A model generated the notes under the pieces. That model saw only the letters and a list, made by a program, of their open reading frames with translations, was not told the DNA's origin and did not search any database. From positions 620,001-684,000 of the forward strand of contig NZ_AP025473.1 of assembly GCF_024347395.1 (NCBI RefSeq): a DNA stretch of 64,000 nt, given 5' to 3'. The DNA comes from Vibrio cortegadensis. GTDB taxonomy: Bacteria; Pseudomonadota; Gammaproteobacteria; Enterobacterales; Vibrionaceae. This document shows positions 25,783-34,419 of the stretch, one piece after another; position 1 is the first letter of the stretch; every line of letters starts with the position of its first letter. A program made the translations under genes and the position numbers.

Positions 25783-26868
25783 TTAGTTAAGGCTAACTTC
25801 CACATCGGAATGCACTTGGCTTGAACAAGCTAATACGTACCCTTGCTCAATCTCTTCCGGAGTCAAAGTTTCTTGGCTGGTAGAGCGTACTTCGCCTTTG
25901 TTTACTTTACATTTGCAAGAGCCACAAATACCGCTGCGACATGCTGCTATGATTGGCAAACCTGCACCTTCTAATGCATCGATCAGTGGAGCGCCGTGCT
26001 CTGCTTCAAGGCTTGCACCGAAATCTGGAACATGAATACTAACCGCACCAGAGGCTTGCTGCTCAACAAGCGCTTCCTCTTGGTTTGATTCTTCTGCTGT
26101 TGGCGTAAAACTCTCTTGATGGAAATGTGCCATATCAAAGCCCATCTCTTTCAAGTTGTTTTCCATATCCTCCATAAAGCTTACGGGACCACATAGGTAA
26201 ACCGTGCGCTCTAAAATATCGCTACATAGTTGTTGTAACCATTGAGCATCCAATCGGCCTTGTGGGTGGCGAGTTGATTGATTGTCTTTCAGTAATAGCT
26301 TGAGGTTGAAGTTAGCGTGTTCTTCATCCATCTGTTCAAGTTCACTGAAGTAGATGGTTTGCAGTGGGCTTTTTGCCATATGCACAAAGTCGATATCGAC
26401 AGTTGAAGCCTGCTCATCTGATAACCATGTTTTAGCCATCGACATCACTGGTGTAATACCACAACCTGCACTGATCAATACCACTTTTTGGCGTTCAGTA
26501 TTGCGCTTTGGCGCGTGATCGACAGTGTTAAATATGCCCGCTGGTTTAAGAACCTGAACTTCATCGCCTTCTTTGAGAGAATCTACGATGTAGTTAGACA
26601 TGGCACCATTTTCAACGCGTTTAATGGTCAGTTGAAGGTGCACTTGCCCTGGGATTGAGCTGATTGAATACGCGCGGTAATCAATTTTACTAGGGTTACT
26701 TTTCTCGATTGGAAGCCCAAGGGAAATGAATTGTCCGGGTTTGAAATCAAAGCTAGCATCGTTGTTTTTTGGAGCGATTTGTAGGCTAACAGTATCGTCG
26801 GTTTCAAACCATTTTTTGAGACACACCATAGTTACAGGTGTGGTATTTGGCCATTCGAATGTCATCAT
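25783..26868 (-). CDS. hcr: NADH oxidoreductase of hybrid-cluster protein (Hcr)
   Basis: This is the electron donor to Hcp. The N-terminal ferredoxin-NADP reductase part binds FAD (YRAYSISSIPG near 65) and NAD (SAGCGITPVMSM near 130), and the C-terminal plant-type [2Fe-2S] domain has CRSGICGSCKCKV then LACSSQ, the four ligand cysteines. About 361 residues from ATG 26868, which fits E. coli Hcr plus a short linker. The frame extends to a GTG at 26877. It lies ~200 bases after hcp on the same strand; a long hairpin sits in the gap. Confidence 0.92.
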   Translation of the reverse strand: MMTFEWPNTTPVTMVCLKKWFETDDTVSLQIAPKNNDASFDFKPGQFISLGLPIEKSNPSKIDYRAYSISSIPGQVHLQLTIKRVENGAMSNYIVDSLKEGDEVQVLKPAGIFNTVDHAPKRNTERQKVVLISAGCGITPVMSMAKTWLSDEQASTVDIDFVHMAKSPLQTIYFSELEQMDEEHANFNLKLLLKDNQSTRHPQGRLDAQWLQQLCSDILERTVYLCGPVSFMEDMENNLKEMGFDMAHFHQESFTPTAEESNQEEALVEQQASGAVSIHVPDFGASLEAEHGAPLIDALEGAGLPIIAACRSGICGSCKCKVNKGEVRSTSQETLTPEEIEQGYVLACSSQVHSDVEVSLN

Positions 26869-26938
26869 TATTGTCACTTTTTTAATCGAGAAATGAGAAA
26901 TTATGGAAGGTGTATCTTGTGTCTTTCATTATGAAAAA

Positions 26939-26994
26939 TTCGATGCCTGCCACTTTAATATGAAAGTCATATATAAAAGTAATCAGGCATCGAA
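26939..26994. other. long hairpin in the hcp-hcr gap
   Basis: TTCGATGCCTG pairs with CAGGCATCGAA across a 34-base AT-rich loop. It may attenuate transcription into hcr or protect the hcp message end. Symmetry is the only evidence. Confidence 0.45.
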
Positions 26995-27076
26995 CTTGGT
27001 CTACGTCATTCGCTGTTGAGTCGCTTTAATCAAGCTTAACTGCTCAATTGCTTAACTGCTTAGCGATAGCGGAGAC

Positions 27077-28741
27077 TTATGACGCTTTTAAAATAGTCTT
27101 AAGGTCGTCTTCAACGTTACCAATGCTACGCATATCGAACTTGTCTTGGATGATAGCAAGTAGGTTATCAGTCAAGAATGCTGGAGCGGTTGGGCCTGTG
27201 TAGATGCCTTTAACGCCAAGAGCAAATAGAGTCAGTAGGATAACAATCGCTTTTTGCTCGAACCAAGATAGAACCAGTGTTAGTGGTAGATCGTTGATGT
27301 CGCAATCGAACTCTTTACCTAGAGCAAGCGCTAGCTGAATTGCAGAGTAAGCATCGTTACATTGACCTACATCTAATAGACGTGGGATGCCGTTGATGTC
27401 ACCGAATTGGTTCTTGTTGAAGCGGTATTTACCACATGCAAGCGTTAGGATCACGCTGTCTTCAGGAGCTTGAGCTGTGAAGTCTGTGTAGTAGCTACGC
27501 TCAGATTTGTCACCGTCACAACCACCAACAAGGAAGAAGTGGCTGATGTTGCCTTCTTTAACTTGTTCAACAACTGCTGGAGCCGCTGCCATAAGAGCAT
27601 TGCGACCAAAACCGATAGTGATCATCTGTTCGATTTCGTTCTGTTTGAAACCTTCTTGTGCAAGTGCACAGTCGATTACTTGGCTGAAATCATCACCTTC
27701 AATGTGAGCAACGCCAGGCCAGCCTACGATGCTACGAGTGAATAGACGATCTGAGTATTGACCTACATTTGGGTTCAACAGACAGTTAGAAGTCATCACT
27801 ACAGCGCCAGGGAAATTTGCGAATTCTTTTTGTTGGTTCTGCCATGCACTACCGTAGTTACCTACTAGGTGAGGGTATTTTTTCAGCTCAGGGTAAGAGT
27901 GTGCTGGAAGCATTTCACCGTTAGTGTAAACGTTGATGCCTTTGCCTTCAGTTTGCTGAAGAATCTTCTCAAGATCGTGAAGATCGTGACCAGAAACAAG
28001 GATACATTTACCCGCAATAGTTTTTACGTTCACTTGAGTAGGTTCTGGGTGACCGAATGTCGCCGTTTCGCCAGTATCAAGCATTTCCATGATGCGGTAG
28101 TTCACTAGGCCAATTTTCATTGAGCAATCTAGTAGCTCACCTAGGTCTGTTGGATCAGTACCTAGCCAAGCCATGATTTCGTGGTATTCAGCGAATACTT
28201 TCTCGTCAGTTTGACCAAGAACGCGTGCATGCTCTAGGTAAGCAGCAGCACCTTTTAGACCGTAAAGACAAAGTAAGCGAAGGCCGATAACGTCTTCGTG
28301 TTGTGAATCATGGCCACGGTTAACCGCTGCTTGAGGTGCAATTGCAAGGAACTGCTCTGCGTCTGTAGGTAGTTCGAATTTCGCTGCCGCCGAAAGCTCT
28401 GGAAGCTCTACGTTTGAAAGTGTTGCTGCTGCGCGAACTGCTTGCTCTAGTTGCTGCTTGTATTGGTTAGCTTGTTGTACGAATTCAACGATACGAGCAG
28501 GGTCGAAGTTAACGTTAGTCAATGTTGCGAAGAAAGCTTTTGGTGCCCACTGATCAATTTCATCTACGATGATGTCAAATTTGCGACCTTGTTCAGCCCA
28601 AAATGAAACACCTTGTAAAGAGTAAACGAGTACGTCTTGTAAGTCAGAAACTTCAGAAGTTTTGCCACACATACCTTGTGTGAAAGAACAGCCTTTTACA
28701 GCAGGCGTTTGGATTGTTTGTTCACATTGAATACAGAACAT
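27077..28741 (-). CDS. hcp: hydroxylamine reductase / hybrid-cluster protein (Hcp)
   Basis: This 554-residue protein reduces hydroxylamine and, in vivo, probably NO. The N-terminal cysteines have C-x2-C-x11-C-x6-C spacing (C3, C6, C18, C25), the class II type with a [2Fe-2S] proximal cluster. Hybrid-cluster ligands are visible in VSGHDLHDLE, in NCLLNPNVGQY, in GGCDGDKSERSYYTDF and in the LTLACGKYRFN and GQCNDAYSAIQLA segments. ATG 28741 is preferred over the upstream 28756 because GGAG is nine bases ahead and the second residue pattern MFCIQCEQT is the known family start. A sigma54 promoter and NorR sites lie upstream. Confidence 0.95.
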   Translation of the reverse strand: MFCIQCEQTIQTPAVKGCSFTQGMCGKTSEVSDLQDVLVYSLQGVSFWAEQGRKFDIIVDEIDQWAPKAFFATLTNVNFDPARIVEFVQQANQYKQQLEQAVRAAATLSNVELPELSAAAKFELPTDAEQFLAIAPQAAVNRGHDSQHEDVIGLRLLCLYGLKGAAAYLEHARVLGQTDEKVFAEYHEIMAWLGTDPTDLGELLDCSMKIGLVNYRIMEMLDTGETATFGHPEPTQVNVKTIAGKCILVSGHDLHDLEKILQQTEGKGINVYTNGEMLPAHSYPELKKYPHLVGNYGSAWQNQQKEFANFPGAVVMTSNCLLNPNVGQYSDRLFTRSIVGWPGVAHIEGDDFSQVIDCALAQEGFKQNEIEQMITIGFGRNALMAAAPAVVEQVKEGNISHFFLVGGCDGDKSERSYYTDFTAQAPEDSVILTLACGKYRFNKNQFGDINGIPRLLDVGQCNDAYSAIQLALALGKEFDCDINDLPLTLVLSWFEQKAIVILLTLFALGVKGIYTGPTAPAFLTDNLLAIIQDKFDMRSIGNVEDDLKTILKAS

Positions 28742-28813
28742 GTATTGTCGCTCCATTGAGTAGTGTTGCGATCTCAGTTCGTTGCTGAAATCGAATATAA
28801 TTACCGAGCGTTA

Positions 28814-28831
28814 TTGCACAGACTGTGCCAG
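28814..28831 (-). promoter_or_regulatory. sigma54 (-24/-12) promoter for hcp
   Basis: Minus strand reads CTGGCACAGTCTGTGCAA: TGGCAC (-24) and GTGCA (-12) with the right spacing for RpoN promoters. It lies about 75 bases before the hcp start and just downstream of the NorR inverted repeat. NorR is a sigma54 activator, so the sites fit together. Confidence 0.75.
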
Positions 28832-28882
28832 AAGTTAACTTGTTGTTTTTGAAGGGTTTTGTATTTTTATCTTAAGAGGGTT

Positions 28883-28922
28883 GATGTGTTTTTTACATCG
28901 CATCTGTTGTAAAAAACACATC
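28883..28922. promoter_or_regulatory. NorR-type binding sites upstream of hcp
   Basis: GATGTGTTTTTTACA (28883-28897) and its exact reverse complement TGTAAAAAACACATC (28908-28922) face each other across a 10-base spacer. The same 15-mer occurs in the norR promoter. Position ahead of a sigma54 promoter and next to the norR gene supports NorR binding. Confidence 0.65.
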
Positions 28923-28936
28923 AATTTAAATTGTTC

Positions 28937-30472
28937 CTATGTTTTTGTTATATCGAGCTTTTTACCCATTCGATATAAATTTCCACGATCCATTTGCAGG
29001 AACTCTGCTGCTTTTGCCCAGACCCCGTTCGATTCGGCTAAAGCGTGCTCAATCAATTGTTTTTGGTACGATTCGACTAATTCCCGCATTGGCTGGCTCT
29101 CAGCAGGGAATATGTTTGATGTCATTTCTACACTCGGCTTGATTTCTAGTTCATCAACAAAGTGCTGCAAAGTAATGATGTGTTCGTTGTGCTGAATGGT
29201 TCTTAGCGCCGCTCGCATTAAAGTATGCTCTAATTCTCGTACATTTCCGGGCCAAGCAACCTGTTCTAAATGCATGAGTGTTTTAGGATGAATGTGTAGG
29301 TTTGGAACATTAAATTGACTGCGAACCTTGTCCAATAGATGCCCTGCTAATACAGGAATATCACCATCGCGTTCACGCAGTGGTGGGATATGAATAGGGA
29401 ATACATTCAGACGATGGAAAAGGTCGGCTCTGAAGTTACCTTGATCGACTTCATATTCAAGATTCCTGTTCGTTGCAGCAATCAAACGAACGTCGACGAG
29501 AACATTTTTATCGCTACCTACGCGCTGTACTTCACCTTGTTGGATCACTCGCAGTAATTTGGCTTGAATAAGCAGAGGTAACTCGCCAATTTCATCAAGA
29601 AAAATCGTGCCGCCATCAGCAAGTTCAAACTTACCTGCTCGCTGTGAATTGGCCCCGGTATACGCGCCTTTGACATGACCGAACAGCTCGCTTTCCGCTA
29701 ATGTTTCGGGCAGAGCCGCACAGTTTACGTAGATCATTGGTTTGTCATTTCGCTGCGACTGCTCATGGACTGCATGGGCCACGAGCTCTTTACCCACCCC
29801 TGTTTCGCCACTGATTAACACCGCGTAATCGGAGTGGGCGACCATCGAAATATTACTTCGTAATTTCTGGATTTGTGGGCTGATCCCAACCATTTCACCT
29901 TGTATGCTACGAGCTTGCTGAATCAACGCGGTCGTGATTGATTTCTGCTGTTTATTCTTGGCTTTTAGCGCATCAAATTGAGCTCGATTTCTGAGCGTTG
30001 CAGCAGCCAAAGCCGCGAAAGTTTCAATGGTAATATTGTCAATTTTATCGAACGCTCCCACTTCTAAAGCGTCGAGAGTGAGCACACCGACAAGTTTGTT
30101 TTCAACATATAAACTGCACCCTAAACAGTCATGTACATCAATGTGAGTTGACTCATTGAGGAGCAAGCCGTCAAAAGGATCCGGTAGGTCGCTATTGGCG
30201 GCAAACCGGACTGGATGTTGGCTGTCAATAATCGCCGCCAAACGTGGGTGCGCCTTGGGAAAAAAGCGTCGACCAAGCACGGTTTGAGAGAGTCCCTTTA
30301 CGGCCACGGGCTTAAGAAAATCTTCTTGGTCTAAAACGAAAAGAGCACTGGCATCGCAAGGAAATACTTGATGAAGTGAGTCAATTAAGCGTTGGTAATG
30401 TTTATCGCTCGCCAGATTTGAGCTTAGGTCTAAAGCGATTTGAAGTAAGACGTTTTCAGTAGAAAGTTTCAT
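28937..30472 (-). CDS. norR: NorR, nitric-oxide-responsive sigma54 activator
   Basis: This is a 511-residue enhancer-binding protein. The N-terminal GAF domain (~20-170) would bind NO at a ferrous centre. The AAA+ domain has Walker A GETGVGKEL, the sigma54 loop GAYTGA (usual GAFTGA), and Walker B FLDEIGELP. A Fis-type helix-turn-helix closes the protein (WAKAAEFLQMDRGNLYRM). ATG 30472 has GGAG upstream; the frame extends to 30499. It lies just before hcp on the same strand, the Vibrio arrangement for regulating hcp-hcr. The DNA sites shared by hcp and norR suggest autoregulation as well. Confidence 0.92.
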   Translation of the reverse strand: MKLSTENVLLQIALDLSSNLASDKHYQRLIDSLHQVFPCDASALFVLDQEDFLKPVAVKGLSQTVLGRRFFPKAHPRLAAIIDSQHPVRFAANSDLPDPFDGLLLNESTHIDVHDCLGCSLYVENKLVGVLTLDALEVGAFDKIDNITIETFAALAAATLRNRAQFDALKAKNKQQKSITTALIQQARSIQGEMVGISPQIQKLRSNISMVAHSDYAVLISGETGVGKELVAHAVHEQSQRNDKPMIYVNCAALPETLAESELFGHVKGAYTGANSQRAGKFELADGGTIFLDEIGELPLLIQAKLLRVIQQGEVQRVGSDKNVLVDVRLIAATNRNLEYEVDQGNFRADLFHRLNVFPIHIPPLRERDGDIPVLAGHLLDKVRSQFNVPNLHIHPKTLMHLEQVAWPGNVRELEHTLMRAALRTIQHNEHIITLQHFVDELEIKPSVEMTSNIFPAESQPMRELVESYQKQLIEHALAESNGVWAKAAEFLQMDRGNLYRMGKKLDITKT

Positions 30473-30510
30473 GGTGCGCTCCGTATTGAACGCACACAAT
30501 ATCAGTTCGT

Positions 30511-30568
30511 TGTAAAAAACACATCAAACGTTTTGATTTGATCTAGCTTGCTTGATGTACTTTTTACC
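30511..30568. promoter_or_regulatory. NorR-type sites in the norR promoter
   Basis: TGTAAAAAACACATC (30511-30525) is identical to one half of the hcp inverted repeat. A degenerate opposite copy GATGTACTTTTTACC (30554-30568) lies 28 bases further. This suggests that NorR also binds its own promoter. Confidence 0.55.
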
Positions 30569-30588
30569 TAAACACGCCCACTGCGGGA

Positions 30589-31494
30589 TCAATCTTTAGG
30601 ATGAATATCTCGCTGTGATAACTCACTGAGTAAGAAATCGAGCAGCACTCTTAATCGCTTAGGCATGAGTTTTCTTTCTGGATAGACAAAGCTGATCCCA
30701 ACCGTCGGGATAGACCACTCTGGAAGCAGTCGCGTCAATTTTCCACTTTGAATATGCGGTCGGCAGAGGTATTCAGGTAGAACCGACACACCGAGCCCAT
30801 CAATGGTTGCGGTGAGCGATGACGTAATGGTGTTCACACTGAGTTGATGAGGGAGTTCTACTGTAATTTGCTGCTCACCATTGCTAAACATCCACAATGA
30901 TTCTAACTGAGGGCGTGATAGTTTCACCCGCTTGTGGTTGGTGCGTAAATCGTGTGGGTGATGGATCTTAGGGTGTTGTTTTAAGTAATTCGGGCTAGCC
31001 ACCAGTTGTTGATTTGAAGAGTAAAAAAGCCGAGCCACATTATTGGAGAGCTTGGGTTCACCTATCTGACAATGCAGGTCTACACCATCTGCGATTAAAT
31101 CAATATGGCGATTGGTCAGATCAAGATTAATGGTCACTTCTGGGTAGCGTAACAAGAAAGCGTCTATATAAGGCATCAGCATTTGGTGGCCGAGTTCAAT
31201 GGGCATGGCAATGTTGATATGCCCGCGAATCGTGGATTGGCTTTCGCAGATCTCTTGCTCTGCACTTTCCATGATCGACAACATCTCAGAGCAAGACTGG
31301 TAAAAGGTTTGTCCCTCTGCGGTTGTCGCTAAATGGCGAGTGGTACGGACTAATAATTTCACCCCCAGTTGATTCTCTAGCTCTAAAACCTTGCGGCTTA
31401 CGGTAGATTTGGTGAGTTTTAGGCTCTCTGACGCAAGGGTAAAACTTCCAGATTCAACGACTTTCGCAAAAATAGCGACGGCATTTAAGTCCAT
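30589..31494 (-). CDS. LysR-family regulator (AaeR/CrgA-like) of the efflux operon
   Basis: This is a 301-residue LysR regulator. The DNA-binding part has FTLASESLKLTKSTVSRKV, then LENQLGVKLLVRTTR; the effector domain runs from ~90, with the GDGLGVSVLPEYL-like segment near 246. It is divergent from an EmrAB-type pump across ~170 bases and is its probable regulator. The likeness to AaeR suggests an aromatic acid or phenolic inducer, but that is only an inference. Confidence 0.88.
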   Translation of the reverse strand: MDLNAVAIFAKVVESGSFTLASESLKLTKSTVSRKVLELENQLGVKLLVRTTRHLATTAEGQTFYQSCSEMLSIMESAEQEICESQSTIRGHINIAMPIELGHQMLMPYIDAFLLRYPEVTINLDLTNRHIDLIADGVDLHCQIGEPKLSNNVARLFYSSNQQLVASPNYLKQHPKIHHPHDLRTNHKRVKLSRPQLESLWMFSNGEQQITVELPHQLSVNTITSSLTATIDGLGVSVLPEYLCRPHIQSGKLTRLLPEWSIPTVGISFVYPERKLMPKRLRVLLDFLLSELSQRDIHPKD

Positions 31495-31665
31495 AACACA
31501 CTCTATTAGTAAGATTATTAGGACAGTATTTCCTTTTTATCCTATCTAATCAAATAATGTTTTTTGTATAAAATAGGGCTTCTCATAGAAATGGCTGCTC
31601 ATCACTCTCAGCCGCTTCATTATTAAGTCAACATTTCATCGCTCTATAATACAAGGTACACAACA

Positions 31666-32832
31666 TTGGCCACAGAACATCCCACTAATCAGGCAACATC
31701 TCAACCGTTACAAACCGCACCATCACTTGAACTTACCCCTAGAAAGAAGCCTAAAGCGGCTATCATTGCGACGATGATATTCGTATCTTTAGGTTTACTT
31801 GCATCAGGTTATTGGTTCGGATATGGGCAATATTTCCAATCGACAGATAATGCTTACGTAAAAGCCAATATCACTAATATCAGTGCCAAGGTTTCAGGCT
31901 ACGTCGTCGAAACTTTGGTCGATGACAATCAGTTCGTGACATCGGGAACGCTACTGGCAAAGATTGATGATCGTGAGTTTCAGGTTAAAAAATCTCAGTC
32001 TATAGCCAACTTACAAGTCCAACTTGCATCGGTTGAATATTCTCAAGCGCAGCATCGATTGCAGCAGCGAGTCATTATTCAAACTAAAAGTGAAGTTGAT
32101 TCAGCTCAAGCAGATTTAGAACGCTCACAGCAACTGCTTCAACGTAGTCAAAGTTTGCTCAAGAAACAGTATTCGTCACAAGATGAAGTGGATAATGCTT
32201 TTGCTCATTTGAAAGTCTCCAAAGCACAATTAGAAGAAGCGCAGTCACACTATATTGCTGAACAAGAAAAGCTGAATGTCATTGATAGCCAAATTGTGCA
32301 AGCACAAGCATCAGTGGCAGAAGCTCAAACGGAATTGGATCAAGCGGAGCTGAATTTAAGCTATACCAAAATCGTAGCGCCAGTCGATGGCATTGTGGGT
32401 AGACGTAGCGTGAGAGAAGGGTTATTCATTCAACCCGGTATGCCGCTAATAAGTTTAGTGCCAACGTCAGATGTTTGGGTTGAAGCGAACTTCAAAGAGA
32501 CTCAGCTGGCTAAAATGCAGCCGGGCCAAAAAGTGAATATTGAACTAGATGCGTTTCCAAATCGAGAAATTACCGGAACATTAGAGAGCTTTTCTCCTGC
32601 TACTGGGGCTCAATTTGCATTGCTACCTCCTGAGAATGCGACGGGTAATTTTACAAAAATCGTTCAACGTGTTCCGGTTAAAATACACTTTGATGATCAA
32701 ATACTGGCAGCGCAGCAAATTATTCCAGGTTTATCAGCAGTCGTTACAGTCGATACGCATGATATCCGCAACGAAAATGAGAGTGAGTTGGCGGCAGAAA
32801 GTAGTGATATTGCATTAGAGCCAAGAGGCTAA
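31666..32832 (+). CDS. EmrA-like periplasmic adaptor (HlyD family)
   Basis: This is a 388-residue membrane-fusion protein. A single N-terminal transmembrane helix (~34-54) anchors it; the lipoyl halves (YVVETLVDDNQFV near 77 and KIVAPVDGIVGRR near 235) flank a long coiled coil (~100-220). It pairs with the following MFS pump to form a tripartite exporter through TolC. The start is TTG 31666, with AAGG at 31653-31656; the next in-frame ATG is far inside. The stop is three bases before the pump gene. Confidence 0.88.
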   Translation: MATEHPTNQATSQPLQTAPSLELTPRKKPKAAIIATMIFVSLGLLASGYWFGYGQYFQSTDNAYVKANITNISAKVSGYVVETLVDDNQFVTSGTLLAKIDDREFQVKKSQSIANLQVQLASVEYSQAQHRLQQRVIIQTKSEVDSAQADLERSQQLLQRSQSLLKKQYSSQDEVDNAFAHLKVSKAQLEEAQSHYIAEQEKLNVIDSQIVQAQASVAEAQTELDQAELNLSYTKIVAPVDGIVGRRSVREGLFIQPGMPLISLVPTSDVWVEANFKETQLAKMQPGQKVNIELDAFPNREITGTLESFSPATGAQFALLPPENATGNFTKIVQRVPVKIHFDDQILAAQQIIPGLSAVVTVDTHDIRNENESELAAESSDIALEPRG

Positions 32833-32835
32833 ATC

Positions 32836-34410
32836 ATGGCTGAAATGGTTGCTTCAAATACACAAGCCGAATCAGTAAAGCCGAAGGAAACAACTTCTGA
32901 AGTTTCTTTACGTAGCTGGATTGCACTGATGGGCGGTATGCTAGGTTCATTCATGGCGATTTTGGATATCCAGATCACCAACTCATCGCTCAAAGATATT
33001 CAAGGCGCACTGTCCGCGACACTCGATGAAAGCTCGTGGATTGCGACCTCCTATTTAGTTGCCGAAATGGTGGCGATTCCGCTTAGTGGTTGGTTATCTA
33101 AAACCTTAGGCAAACGCCGCTATCTTACGGGTACAACCGTGATCTTTGGTTTGTCTTCACTGCTCTGTTCTTTTGCTTGGAATATGCCCTCAATGATCGC
33201 ATTTCGAGCTATACAAGGGTTCAGTGGTGGAGCATTAATACCGCTCGCGTTTTCGCTGGTGGTGCAATTACTACCACTGCATAAACGTGCGCTTGGTATG
33301 ACCTTGTTCGGTATTACCGCGACGTTTGCGCCTTCCATTGGGCCGACGCTTGGTGGGTGGCTAACTGAAAACTTCTCATGGCATTTCATCTTCTATATTA
33401 ACTTAGTCCCTGCTATAGCAGTTATTGCGATGGTGAGGTTCGGCCTAGATGATGAAAAAATTAATATCGAATCCCTTCGCAATGCTGATTGGGCTGGTAT
33501 TTTGTTGATGGGAGTAGGACTTGGCTGTCTCGAAGTCGTTCTTGAAGAGGGAAGCCGAGAAGAGTGGTTCAGTTCAACCTTCATCACTGCGCTTTCAGTT
33601 ATTGCGGTCGTCTGTATTACCTATTTCATCATTAATGAATTGTATCGAAAAGATCCATTAGTGAACCTGCGTTTGTTGGGGAATCAACGTTTTGCAATGG
33701 CATGCTTTACCTATTTGATTTTGGGGATGGGATTGATGGGATCGATTTATGTGATCCCACTGTATTTGACGGAAATCCAGCATTACAACGCGCTTGAGAT
33801 TGGTGAAGTACTGATGTGGATGGGGTTTCCTCAGTTATTGATTTTCCCCTTTGTGCCTAAAGTGTTGAAGTTCATAAAACCCAAATATTTAGCGGCGTTC
33901 GGTTTTGGCATGTTTGCGTTAAGCTGTTGGATGAATACCCACATGACGGCTGATTTTGGGCATGACCAATTGGTCGTATCAATGCTCATTAGAGCGGTTG
34001 GTAGCCCATTTATGATGGTGTCTTTGTCAATGGTGGCGATGCAAGGCGTTCCGAAACCTAGCGTACCAGACGCTTCAACGCTAACCAATATCATGCGTAA
34101 TTTGGGTGGTGCGTTTGGTATTGCGATCATCGCAACGTTACTTGATAACAAGGCTAGAGAACATTTAGCACACGTTCAGAGCAGCCTGCCGAGTGTTAGC
34201 TCTGATGCATGGTATTACTTACAACAACAAGCTCAATTTTTCATTGGTTCAGGAAGTGACCCTGTGACGGCGAACTTGCAAGCAAACTCAATGCTGATGT
34301 CGACCATGTATCAAAATGGTCGGATCATGGCGTACAACGATATTTTTGTGGTGATGACGGCATTCTTGTCCCTCGCCGCGGTGATGTTACTTGTCAGGAA
34401 AGAGAATTAA
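32836..34410 (+). CDS. EmrB-like MFS multidrug exporter (DHA2 family)
   Basis: This is a 524-residue inner-membrane drug/proton antiporter with 14 predicted helices. DHA2 signs are FMAILDIQITNSSLKDIQGAL in helix 1, SGGALIPLAFSLVVQLLP, and GPTLGGWLTENFSWHFIF. It is the pump partner of the adjoining EmrA-like adaptor and lies three bases downstream. The stop is only nine bases from the stop of the convergent diguanylate cyclase. The exported compounds cannot be told. Confidence 0.9.
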   Translation: MAEMVASNTQAESVKPKETTSEVSLRSWIALMGGMLGSFMAILDIQITNSSLKDIQGALSATLDESSWIATSYLVAEMVAIPLSGWLSKTLGKRRYLTGTTVIFGLSSLLCSFAWNMPSMIAFRAIQGFSGGALIPLAFSLVVQLLPLHKRALGMTLFGITATFAPSIGPTLGGWLTENFSWHFIFYINLVPAIAVIAMVRFGLDDEKINIESLRNADWAGILLMGVGLGCLEVVLEEGSREEWFSSTFITALSVIAVVCITYFIINELYRKDPLVNLRLLGNQRFAMACFTYLILGMGLMGSIYVIPLYLTEIQHYNALEIGEVLMWMGFPQLLIFPFVPKVLKFIKPKYLAAFGFGMFALSCWMNTHMTADFGHDQLVVSMLIRAVGSPFMMVSLSMVAMQGVPKPSVPDASTLTNIMRNLGGAFGIAIIATLLDNKAREHLAHVQSSLPSVSSDAWYYLQQQAQFFIGSGSDPVTANLQANSMLMSTMYQNGRIMAYNDIFVVMTAFLSLAAVMLLVRKEN

Positions 34411-34419
34411 ATCAGAAAA

